NCBI RefSeq assembly: GCF_051014685.1
Contig: NW_027478461.1
Span: forward strand, 1,364,001-1,428,000
DNA length: 64,000 nt
Source: Ptiloglossa arizonensis
Taxonomy: Eukaryota > Arthropoda > Insecta > Hymenoptera > Colletidae
Direction: 5' to 3'
Part shown: positions 12,662-24,874 of the stretch, in pieces
How the letters are laid out: each line of letters begins with the position of its first letter
Numbering within the stretch: position 1 is the stretch's first letter
The notes under the pieces: model-generated
What the model saw: only the letters and a program-made list of their open reading frames with translations
Told to the model about the DNA's origin: nothing
Database searches by the model: none
Translations under genes and position numbers: made by a program

Positions 12662-15600
12662 AAGATTCAACAAGAATTTCTAGAGTTCGTCAATCCGTTC
12701 GCGAGATATGGGAGTTTGAAGTGAAGGAATGGTTGAGAAACCATCAAAATTTTCGCAAGTCTCATACTCGAAACCAATAACTGGAATGGCCTAGGGCAAA
12801 AATACACACACCGTTGTAATCGGACGAGTTTGTGCTTTCAGATGCAACAGGAATTTCTCGAGTTCGTCAATCCGTTTGCGAGATATGGGAGTTTGAAGTT
12901 AAGGAATGGTTGAGAAACCATCAAAATTGTCGCAAGTCTGATACTCGAAACCAATAACTACAATGGCCTGGGGGGAAAATACACATACCGTTGTAATCGG
13001 GAGAGTTTCTACTTTCAGGTGCAACAGGAATTTCTCGAGTTCGTCAATCCGTTCGCGAGATATGGGAGTTTGAAGTTAAGGAATGGTTGAGAAACCATCA
13101 AAATTTTCGCAAGTCTGATACTCGAAACCAATAACTGGAATGGCCTAGGGCAAAAATACACACACCGTTGTAATCGGACGAGTTTGTGCTTTCAGATGCA
13201 ACAGAAATTTCTCGAGTTCGTCAATCCGTTCGCGAGATATGGGAGTTTAAAGTTAAGGAATTGTTGAGAAACCATCAAAATTTTCGCAAGTCGGATACTC
13301 GAAACCAATAACTACTATGGCCTAGGGCAAAAATACACATACCGTTGTAATCGGACGAGTTTCTGCTTTCAGATGCAACAGGAATTTCTCGAGTTCGGCA
13401 AACCGTTCGCGAGATATGGGAGTTTGAAGTTAAGGAATGGTTGAGAAACCGTCAAAATTTTCGCAAGTCTGATACTCGAAACCAATAACTACTATGGCCT
13501 AGGGCAAAAATACACATACCGTTGTAATCGGGCGAGTTTCTGCTTTCAGATGCAACAGGAATTTCTCGAGTTCGTCAGTCCGTTCGCGAGATATGGGAGT
13601 TTGACGCTAAGGAATGGTTGAGAAACCATCAAAATTTTCGCAAGTCTGATACTCGAAAACAATAACTGGGATGGCCCAGGGGAAAACTACAAACACCATT
13701 GTAATCGGGCGAGTTTCTACTTTCAGATGCAACAGGAATTTGTCGAGTTCGTCAGTCCGTTCGCGAGATATGGGAGTTTGAAATTAAGGAATGATTGAGA
13801 AACCATCAAAATTTTCGCAAGTCAGATACTCGAAACCAATAACTACAATGGCCTAGGGGAAAAATACATATACCGTTGTAATCGGGCGAGTTTCTGCTTT
13901 CAGATGCAACAGGAATTTCTCGAGTTCGTCAGTCCGTTCGCGAGATATGGGAGTTTGAAGTTAAGGAATGGTTGAGAATCCATCAAAATTGTCGCAAGTC
14001 TGATACTCGAGACCAATAACTACAATGGCCTGGGGGAAAGATACACATACCGTTGTAATCGGGAGAGTTTCTACTTTCAGATGCAACAGGAATTTCTCGA
14101 GTTCGTCAATCCGTTCGCGAGATATGGGAGTTTGAAATTAAGGAATGATTGAGAAACCATCAAAATTTTCGCAAGTCTGATACTCGAAACGAATAACTGG
14201 AATGGCCTAGCGGAAAAGTACACACACCATTGTAATCGGGCGAGTTTCTGCTTTCAGGTGCAACAGGAATTTCTCGAGTTCGTCAATCCGTTCGCGAGAT
14301 ATGGGAGTTTGAAGTTAAGGAATGGTTGAGAAACCATCAAAATTTTCGCAAGTCAGATACTCGAAACCAATAACTACAATGGCCTAGGGGAAAAATACAT
14401 ATACCGTTGTAATCGGGCGAGTTTCGGCTTTCAGATGCAACAGGAATTTCTCGAGTTCGTCAATCCGTTCGCGAGATATGGGAGTTTGAAGTTAAGGAAT
14501 TGTTGAGAAACCATCAAAATTTTCGCAAGTCGGATACTCGAAACCAATAACTGGACTGGCTTAGGGGAAAAGTACACACACAATTGTAATCGGTCGAGTT
14601 TCTGCTTTCAGATGCAACAGGAATTTGTCGAGTTCGTCAATCCGTTCGCGAGATATGGGAGTTTGAAGTTGAGGAATGGTTGAGAAACCATCAAAATTTT
14701 CGCAAGTCTGATACTCGAAACCAATAACTGGAATGGCCTAGGGGAAAAGTACACACACCATTGTAATCGGGCGAGTTTCTACTTTCAGATGCAACAGGAA
14801 TTTCTCGAGTTCGTCAATCCGTTCGCGAGATATGGGAGTTTGAAATTAAGGAATGATTGAGAAACCATCAAAATTTTCGCAAGTCTGATACTCGAAACCA
14901 ATAACTGGAATGGCCTAGCGGAAAAGTACACACACCATTGTAATCGGGCGAGTTTCTACTTTCAGGTGCAACAGGAATTTCTCGAGTTCGTCAATCCGTT
15001 CGCGAGATATGGGAGTTTGAAGTTAAGGAATGGTTGAGAAACCATCAAAATTTTCGCAAGTCTGATACTCGAAACCAATAACTGCAATGGCCTACGGCAA
15101 AAATACAAACACCGTTGTAATCGGACGAGTTTGTGCTTTCAGATGCAACAGGAATTTCTCGAGTTCGTCAATCCGTTCGCGAGATATGGGAGTTTGAAGT
15201 TAAGGAATGGATGAGAAACCATCAAAATTTTCGCAAGTCAGATACTCGAAACCAATAACTACAATGGCCTAGGGGAAAAATACATATACCGTTGTAATCG
15301 GGCGAGTTTCTGCTTTCAGATGCAACAGGAATTTCTCAAGTTCGTCAATCCGTTCGCGAGATATGGGAGTTTGAAGTTGAGGAATGGTTGAGAAACCATC
15401 AAAATTTTCGCAAGTCTGATACTCGAAACCAATAACTGGTATGGCCTAGGGGAAAAGTACACACACCATTGTAATCGGGCGAGTTTCTACTTTCAGATGC
15501 AACAGGAATTTCTCGAGTTCGTCAATCCGTTCGCGAGATATGGGAGTTTGAAGTTAAGGAATGGTTGAGAAACCATCAAAATTTTTGCATGTCTGATACT

Positions 15601-16909
15601 CGAAACCAATAACTACAATGGCCTGGGGGAAAAATACACATACCGTTGTAATCGGGAGAGTTTCTACTTTCAGATGCAACAGGAATTTCTCGAGTTCGTC
15701 AATCCGTTCGCGAGATATGGGAGTTTGAAATTAAGGAATGATTGGGAAACCATCAAAATTTTCGCAAGTCTGATACTCGAAACCAATAACTGGAATGGCC
15801 TAGCGGAAAAGTACACACGCCATTGTAATCGGGCGAGTTTCTACTTTCAGATGCAACAGGAATTTCTCGAGTTCGTCAATCCGTTCGCGAGATATGGGAG
15901 TTTGAAGTTAAGGAATGGTTGAGAAACCATCAAAATTTTCGCAAGTCGGATACTCGAAACCAATAACTGTTATGGCTTAGGGGAAAAGTACACACACAAT
16001 TGTAATCGGGCGAGTTTCTGCTTTCAGATGCAACAGGAATTTCTCGAGTTCGGCAATCCGTTCGCGAGATATGGGAGTTTGAAATTAAGGAATGATTGGG
16101 AAACCATCAAAATTTTCGCAAGTCTGATACTCGAAACCAATAACTGGAATGGCCTAGCGGAAAAGTACACACGCCATTGTAATCGGGCGAGTTTCTGCTT
16201 TCAGATGCAACCGGAATTTCTCGAGTTCGTCAATCCGTTCGCGAGATATGGGAGTTTGAAGTTAAGGAATGTTTGAGAAACCATCAAAATTTTCGCAAGT
16301 CAGATGCTCGAAACCAATAACTACAATGGCCTAGAGGAAAAATACATATACCGTTGTAATCGGGCGAGTTTCTACTTTCAGATGCAACAGGAATTTCTCG
16401 AGTTCGTCAATCCGTTCGCGAGATATGGGAGTTTGAAGTTAAGGAATGGTTGAGAAACCGTCAAAATTTTCGCAAGTCTGATACTCGAAACCAATAACTA
16501 CTATGGCCTAGGGCAAAAATACACATACCGTTGTAATCGGGCGAGTTTCTGCTTTCAGATGCAACAGGAATTTCTCGAGTTCGTCAATCCGTTCGCGAGA
16601 TATGGGAGTTTGAAGTTAAGGAATGGTTGAGAAACCATCAAAATTTTCGCAAGTCTGATACTCGAAACCAATAACTGGGATGGCCCAGGGGAAAACTACA
16701 CACACCATTGTAATCGGGCGAGTTTCTACTTTCAGATGCAACAGGAATTTGTCGAGTTCGTCAGTCCGTTCCCGAGATATGGGAGTTTGAAGTTAAGGAA
16801 TGGTTGAGAATCCATCAAAATTTTCCCAAATCTGATACTCGAAACCAATAACTACAATGGCCTAGGGGAAAAATACATATACCGTTGTAATCGGGCGAGT
16901 TTCTACTTT
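12662..16909 (+). repeat. Domain A HOR copy A3 (24 monomers, 4,248 bp)
   Basis: This copy extends the A2 pattern with a right-hand block that includes the ACTGCAATGGCCTACGG monomer (15081), a TTTTTGCATG monomer and two units with the AATGATTGGG variant. That variant removes the usual stop triplet and creates 82-codon open frames at 15674 and 16028. It still carries GACGCTAAGG, grouping it with A1 and A2. Equivalent points recur 3,894 bp later in A4. Confidence 0.8.
14682..14858 (+). repeat. Representative satellite monomer
   Basis: A typical unit, chosen to define monomer coordinates (1 = the G of GAGAAACC). Landmarks in order: AAAATTTT at 12-19, a self-complementary A/T tract; GATACTCGAAACC around 29-41; CCTAGG at 56-61; the variable CENP-B-box-like stretch at 75-91; TTTCAG ending at 106 followed by ATG at 108; CTCGAG at 123-128; TCGCGA at 142-147; GGGAGTTTGAAG at about 153-164; and a stop triplet TGA spanning the join to the next unit. 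By hand count it has 75 G+C (about 42%), 33 C, 42 G and nine CpG, so CpG is not depleted (about 7.8 expected by chance). The start point is arbitrary because the array is continuous. Confidence 0.9.
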
Positions 16910-19900
16910 AAGATTCAACAAGAATTTCTAGAGTTCGTCAATCCGTTCGCGAGATATGGGAGTTTGAAGTGAAGGAATGGTTGAGAAACCATCAAAATTT
17001 TCGCAAGTCTCATACTCGAAACCAATAACTGGAATGGCCTAGGGCAAAAATACACACACCGTTGTAATCGGACGAGTTTGTGCTTTCAGATGCAACAGAA
17101 ATTTCTCGAGTTCGTCAATCCGTTCGCGAGATATGGGAGTTTAAAGTTAAGGAATGGTTGAGAAACCATCAAAATTTTCGCAAGTCTGATACTCGAAACC
17201 AATAACTGGAATGGCCTAGGGCAAAAATACACACACCGTTGTAATCGGACGAGTTTGTGCTTTCAGATGCAACAGAAATTTCTCGAGTTCGTCAATCCGT
17301 TCGCGAGATATGGGAGTTTAAAGTTAAGGAATAGTTGAGAAACCATCAAAATTTTCGCAAGTCGGATACTCGAAACCAATAACTACTATGGCCTAGGGCA
17401 AAAATACACATACCGTTGTAATCGGGCGAGTTTCTGCTTTCAGATGCAACAGGAATTTCTCGAGTTCGTCAGTCCGTTCGCGAGATATGGGAGTTTGACG
17501 TTAAGGAATGGTTGAGAAACCATCAAAATTTTCGCAAGTCTGATACTCGAAAACAATAACTGGGATGGCCCAGGGGAAAACTACAAACACCATTGTAATC
17601 GGGCGAGTTTCTACTTTCAGATGCAACAGGAATTTGTCGAGTTCGTCAGTCCGTTCGCGAGATATGGGAGTTTGAAATTAAGGAATGATTGAGAAACCAT
17701 CAAAATTTTCGCAAGTCAGATACTCGAAACCAATAACTACAATGGCCTAGGGGAAAAATACATATACCGTTGTAATCGGGCGAGTTTCTGCTTTCAGATG
17801 CAACAGGAATTTCTCGAGTTCGTCAGTCCGTTCGCGAGATATGGGAGTTTGAAGTTAAGGAATGGTTGAGAATCCATCAAAATTGTCGCAAGTCTGATAC
17901 TCGAGACCAATAACTACAATGGCCTGGGGGAAAGATACACATACCGTTGTAATCGGGAGAGTTTCTACTTTCAGATGCAACAGGAATTTCTCGAGTTCGT
18001 CAATCCGTTCGCGAGATATGGGAGTTTGAAATTAAGGAATGATTGAGAAACCATCAAAATTTTCGCAAGTCTGATACTCGAAACGAATAACTGGAATGGC
18101 CTAGCGGAAAAGTACACACACCATTGTAATCGGGCGAGTTTCTGCTTTCAGGTGCAACAGGAATTTCTCGAGTTCGTCAATCCGTTCGCGAGATATGGGA
18201 GTTTGAAGTTAAGGAATGGTTGAGAAACCATCAAAATTTTCGCAAGTCAGATACTCGAAACCAATAACTACAATGGCCTAGGGGAAAAATACATATACCG
18301 TTGTAATCGGGCGAGTTTCTGCTTTCAGATGCAACAGGAATTTCTCGAGTTCGTCAATCCGTTCGCGAGATATGGGAGTTTGAAGTTAAGGAATTGTTGA
18401 GAAACCATCAAAATTTTCGCAAGTCGGATACTCGAAACCAATAACTGGACTGGCTTAGGGGAAAAGTACACACACAATTGTAATCGGTCGAGTTTCTGCT
18501 TTCAGATGCAACAGGAATTTGTCGAGTTCGTCAATCCGTTCGCGAGATATGGGAGTTTGAAGTTGAGGAATGGTTGAGAAACCATCAAAATTTTCGCAAG
18601 TCTGATACTCGAAACCAATAACTGGAATGGCCTAGGGGAAAAGTACACACACCATTGTAGTCGGGCGAGTTTCTACTTTCAGATGCAACAGGAATTTCTC
18701 GAGTTCGTCAATCCGTTCGCGAGATATGGGAGTTTGAAATTAAGGAATGATTGAGAAACCATCAAAATTTTCGCAAGTCTGATACTCGAAACCAATAACT
18801 GGAATGGCCTAGCGGAAAAGTACACACACCATTGTAATCGGGCGAGTTTCTACTTTCAGGTGCAACAGGAATTTCTCGAGTTCGTCAATCCGTTCGCGAG
18901 ATATGGGAGTTTGAAGTTAAGGAATGGTTGAGAAACCATCAAAATTTTCGCAAGTCTGATACTCGAAACCAATAACTGCAATGGCCTACGGCAAAAATAC
19001 ACACACCGTTGTAATCGGACGAGTTTGTGCTTTCAGATGCAACAGGAATTTCTCGAGTTCGTCAATCCGTTCGCGAGATATGGGAGTTTGAAGTTAAGGA
19101 ATGGTTGAGAAACCATCAAAATTTTCGCAAGTCAGATACTCGAAACCAATAACTACAATGGCCTAGGGGAAAAATACATATACCGTTGTAATCGGGCGAG
19201 TTTCTGCTTTCAGATGCAACAGGAATTTCTCGAGTTCGTCAATCCGTTCGCGAGATATGGGAGTTTGAAGTTGAGGAATGGTTGAGAAACCATCAAAATT
19301 TTCGCAAGTCTGATACTCGAAACCAATAACTGGTATGGCCTAGGGGAAAAGTACACACACCATTGTAATCGGGCGAGTTTCTACTTTCAGATGCAACAGG
19401 AATTTCTCGAGTTCGTCAATCCGTTCGCGAGATATGGGAGTTTGAAGTTAAGGAATGGTTGAGAAACCATCAAAATTTTTGCATGTCTGATACTCGAAAC
19501 CAATAACTACAATGGCCTGGGGGAAAAATACACATACCGTTGTAATCGGGAGAGTTTCTACTTTCAGATGCAACAGGAATTTCTCGAGTTCGTCAATCCG
19601 TTCGCGAGATATGGGAGTTTGAAATTAAGGAATGATTGGGAAACCATCAAAATTTTCGCAAGTCTGATACTCGAAACCAATAACTCGAATGGCCTAGCGG
19701 AAAAGTACACACGCCATTGTAATCGGGCGAGTTTCTACTCTCAGATGCAACAGGAATTTCTCGAGTTCGTCAATCCGTTCGCGAGATATGGGAGTTTGAA
19801 GTTAAGGAATGGTTGAGAAACCATCAAAATTTTCGCAAGTCGGATACTCGAAACCAATAACTGTTATGGCTTAGGGGAAAAGTACACACACAATTGTAAT

Positions 19901-20626
19901 CGGGCGAGTTTCTGCTTTCAGATGCAACAGGAATTTCTCGAGTTCGGCAATCCGTTCGCGAGATATGGGAGTTTGAAATTAAGGAATGATTGGGAAACCA
20001 TCAAAATTTTCGCAAGTCTGATACTCGAAACCAATAACTGGAATGGCCTAGCGGAAAAGTACACACGCCATTGTAATCGGGCGAGTTTCTGCTTTCAGAT
20101 GCAACCGGAATTTCTCGAGTTCGTCAATCCGTTCGCGAGATATGGGAGTTTGAAGTTAAGGAATGTTTGAGAAACCATCAAAATTTTCGCAAGTCAGATG
20201 CTCGAAACCAATAACTACAATGGCCTAGAGGAAAAATACATATACCGTTGTAATCGGGCGAGTTTCTACTTTCAGATGCAACAGGAATTTCTCGAGTTCG
20301 TCAATCCGTTCGCGAGATATGGGAGTTTGAAGTTAAGGAATGGTTGAGAAACCATCAAAATTTTCGCAAGTCTGATACTCGAAACCAATAACTGGGATGG
20401 CCCAGGGGAAAACTACACACACCATTGTAATCGGGCGAGTTTCTACTTTCAGATGCAACAGGAATTTGTCGAGTTCGTCAGTCCGTTCCCGAGATATGGG
20501 AGTTTGAAGTTAAGGAATGGTTGAGAATCCATCAAAATTTTCCCAAATCTGATACTCGAAACCAATAACTACAATGGCCTAGGGGAAAAATACATATACC
20601 GTTGTAATCGGGCGAGTTTCTACTTT
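16910..20626 (+). repeat. Domain A HOR copy A4 (21 monomers, 3,717 bp)
   Basis: Same order of variants as A3, with some units missing near the left end (the GGGGGGAAAATAC monomer is absent; two CAGAAATTTC units stand next to each other at about 17.09 and 17.27 kb). From here rightwards the GACGCTAAGG variant is replaced by GACGTTAAGG. A private CATTGTAGTCGGG change near 18.65 kb is shared only with A5 (near 22.73 kb). Confidence 0.8.
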
Positions 20627-23600
20627 AAGATTCAACAAGAATTTCTAGAGTTCGTCAATCCGTTCGCGAGATATGGGAGTTTGAAGTGAAGGAATGGTTG
20701 AGAAACCATCAAAATTTTCGCAATTCTCATACTCGAAACCAATAACTGGAATGGCCTAGGGCAAAAATACACACACCGTTGTAATCGGACGAGTTTGTGC
20801 TTTCAGATGCAACAGGAATTTCTCGAGTTCGTCAATCCGTTTGCGAGATATGGGAGTTTGAAGTTAAGGAATGGTTGAGAAACCATCAAAATTGTCGCAA
20901 GTCTGATACTCGAAACCAATAACTACAATGGCCTGGGGGGAAAATACACATACCGTTGTAATCGGGAGAGTTTCTACTTTCAGGTGCAACAGGAATTTCT
21001 CGAGTTCGTCAATCCGTTCGCGAGATATGGGAGTTTGAAGTTAAGGAATGGTTGAGAAACCATCAAAATTTTCGCAAGTCTGATACTCGAAACCAATAAC
21101 TGGAATGGCCTAGGGCAAAAATACACACACCGTTGTAATCGGACGAGTTTGTGCTTTCAGATGCAACAGAAATTTCTCGAGTTCGTCAATCCGTTCGCGA
21201 GATATGGGAGTTTAAAGTTAAGGAATTGTTGAGAAACCATCAAAATTTTCGCAAGTCGGATACTCGAAACCAATAACTACTATGGCCTAGGGCAAAAATA
21301 CACATACCGTTGTAATCGGACGAGTTTCTGCTTTCAGATGCAACAGGAATTTCTCGAGTTCGGCAAACCGTTCGCGAGATATGGGAGTTTGAAGTTAAGG
21401 AATGGTTGAGAAACCGTCAAAATTTTCGCAAGTCTGATACTCGAAACCAATAACTACTATGGCCTAGGGCAAAAATACACATACCGTTGTAATCGGGCGA
21501 GTTTCTGCTTTTAGATGCAACAGGAATTTCTCGAGTTCGTCAGTCCGTTCGCGAGATATGGGAGTTTGACGTTAAGGAATGGTTGAGAAACCATCAAAAT
21601 TTTCGCAAGTCTGATACTCGAAAACAATAACTGGGATGGCCCAGGGGAAAACTACAAACACCATTGTAATCGGGCGAGTTTCTACTTTCAGATGCAACAG
21701 GAATTTGTCGAGTTCGTCAGTCCGTTCGCGAGATATGGGAGTTTGAAATTAAGGAATGATTGAGAAACCATCAAAATTTTCGCAAGTCAGATACTCGAAA
21801 CCAATAACTACAATGGCCTAGGGGAAAAATACATATACCGTTGTAATCGGGCGAGTTTCTGCTTTCAGATGCAACAGGAATTTCTCGAGTTCGTCAGTCC
21901 GTTCGCGAGATATGGGAGTTTGAAGTTAAGGAATGGTTGAGAATCCATCAAAATTGTCGCAAGTCTGATACTCGAGACCAATAACAACAATGGCCTGGGG
22001 GAAAGATACACATACCGTTGTAATCCGGAGAGTTTCTACTTTCAGATGCAACAGGAATTTCTCGAGTTCGTCAATCCGTTCGCGAGATATGGGAGTTTGA
22101 AATTAAGGAATGATTGAGAAACCATCAAAATTTTCGCAAGTCTGATACTCGAAACGAATAACTGGAATGGCCTAGCGGAAAAGTACACACACCATTGTAA
22201 TCGGGCGAGTTTCTGCTTTCAGGTGCAACAGGAATTTCTCGAGTTCGTCAATCCGTTCGCGAGATATGGGAGTTTGAAGTTAAGGAATGGTTGAGAAACC
22301 ATCAAAATTTTCGCAAGTCAGATACTCGAAACCAATAACTACAATGGCCTAGGGGAAAAATACATATACCGTTGTAATCGGGCGAGTTTCTGCTTTCAGA
22401 TGCAACAGGAATTTCTCGAGTTCGTCAATCCGTTCGCGAGATATGGGAGTTTGAAGTTAAGGAATTGTTGAGAAACCATCAAAATTTTCGCAAGTCGGAT
22501 ACTCGAAACCAATAACTGGACTGGCTTAGGGGAAAAGTACACACACAATTGTAATCGGTCGAGTTTCTGCTTTCAGATGCAACAGGAATTTGTCGAGTTC
22601 GTCAATCCGTTCGCGAGATATGGGAGTTTGAAGTTGAGGAATGGTTGAGAAACCATCAAAATTTTCGCAAGTCTGATACTCGAAACCAATAACTGGAATG
22701 GCCTAGGGGAAAAGTACACACACCATTGTAGTCGGGCGAGTTTCTACTTTCAGATGCAACAGGAATTTCTCGAGTTCGTCAATCCGTTCGCGAGATATGG
22801 GAGTTTGAAATTAAGGAATGATTGAGAAACCATCAAAATTTTCGCAAGTCTGATACTCGAAACCAATAACTGGAATGGCCTAGCGGAAAAGTACACACAC
22901 CATTGTAATCGGGCGAGTTTCTACTTTCAGGTGCAACAGGAATTTCTCGAGTTCGTCAATCCGTTCGCGAGATATGGGAGTTTGAAGTTAAGGAATGGTT
23001 GAGAAACCATCAAAATTTTCGCAAGTCTGATACTCGAAACCAATAACTGCAATGGCCTACGGCAAAAATACACACACCGTTGTAATCGGACGAGTTTGTG
23101 CTTTCAGATGCAACAGGAATTTCTCGAGTTTGTCAATCCGTTCGCGAGATATGGGAGTTTGAAGTTAAGGAATGGTTGAGAAACCATCAAAATTTTCGCA
23201 AGTCAGATACTCGAAACCAATAACTACAATGGCCTAGGGGAAAAATACATATACCGTTGTAATCGGGCGAGTTTCTGCTTTCAGATGCAACAGGAATTTC
23301 TCGAGTTCGTCAATCCGTTCGCGAGATATGGGAGTTTGAAGTTGAGGAATGGTTGAGAAACCATCAAAATTTTCGCAAGTCTGATACTCGAAACCAATAA
23401 CTGGTATGGCCTAGGGGAAAAGTACACACACCATTGTAATCGGGCGAGTTTCTACTTTCAGATGCAACAGGAATTTCTCGAGTTCGTCAATCCGTTCGCG
23501 AGATATGGGAGTTTGAAGTTAAGGAATGGTTGAGAAACCATCAAAATTTTTGCATGTCTGATACTCGAAACAAATAACTACAATGGCCTGGGGGAAAAAT

Positions 23601-24874
23601 ACACATACCGTTGTAATCGGGAGAGTTTCTACTTTCAGATGCAACAGGAATTTCTCGAGTTCGTCAATCCGTTCGCGAGATATGGGAGTTTGAAATTAAG
23701 GAATGATTGGGAAACCATCAAAATTTTCGCAAGTCTGATACTCGAAACCAATAACTGGAATGGCCTAGCGGAAAAGTACACACGCCATTGTAATCGGGCG
23801 AGTTTCTACTTTCAGATGCAACAGGAATTTCTCGAGTTCGTCAATCCGTTCGCGAGATATGGGAGTTTGAAGTTAAGGAATGGTTGAGAAACCATCAAAA
23901 TTTTCGCAAGTCGGATACTCGAAACCAATAACTGTTATGGCTTAGGGGAAAAGTACACACACAATTGTAATCGGGCGAGTTTCTGCTTTCAGATGCAACA
24001 GGAATTTCTCGAGTTCGGCAATCCGTTCGCGAGATATGGGAGTTTGAAATTAAGGAATGATTGGGAAACCATCAAAATTTTCGCAAGTCTGATACTCGAA
24101 ACCAATAACTGGAATGGCCTAGCGGAAAAGTACACACGCCATTGTAATCGGGCGAGTTTCTGCTTTCAGATGCAACCGGAATTTTTCGAGTTCGTCAATC
24201 CGTTCGCGAGATATGGGAGTTTGAAGTTAAGGAATGTTTGAGAAACCATCAAAATTTTCGCAAGTCAGATGCTCGAAACCAATAACTACAATGGCCTAGA
24301 GGAAAAATACATATACCGTTGTAATCGGGCGAGTTTCTACTTTCAGATGCAACAGGAATTTCTCGAGTTCGTCAATCCGTTCGCGAGATATGGGAGTTTG
24401 AAGTTAAGGAATGGTTGAGAAACCGTCAAAATTTTCGCAAGTCTGATACTCGAAACCAATAACTACTATGGCCTAGGGCAAAAATACACATACCGTTGTA
24501 ATCGGGCGAGTTTCTGCTTTCAGATGCAACAGGAATTTCTCGAGTTCGTCAATCCGTTCGCGAGATATGGGAGTTTGAAGTTAAGGAATGGTTGAGAAAC
24601 CATCAAAATTTTCGCAAGTCTGATACTCGAAACCAATAACTGGGATGGCCCAGGGGAAAACTACACACACCATTGTAATCGGGCGAGTTTCTACTTTCAG
24701 ATGCAACAGGAATTTGTCGAGTTCGTCAGTCCGTTCCCGAGATATGGGAGTTTGAAGTTAAGGAATGGTTGAGAATCCATCAAAATTTTCCCAAATCTGA
24801 TACTCGAAACCAATAACTACAATGGCCTAGGGGAAAAATACATATACCGTTGTAATCGGGCGAGTTTCTACTTT
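20627..24874 (+). repeat. Domain A HOR copy A5 (24 monomers, 4,248 bp)
   Basis: Same organisation as A3. Points equivalent to A4 lie 4,071 bp to the right. By eye only isolated single-base differences separate A4 and A5 over kilobase stretches (for example AATAACAACAATGG near 21.98 kb and ATCCGGAG near 22.02 kb), so the duplication is recent relative to monomer divergence. Confidence 0.8.

Noticed and set aside
15674..24241. Pairs of 82-codon + strand frames at 15674/16028, 19568/19922 and 23639/23993 (also 4523, and 1326 with 86 codons)
   Set aside because: Their spacing equals the HOR period (3,894 and 4,071 bp). They are repeat-borne frames, not a conserved gene family.
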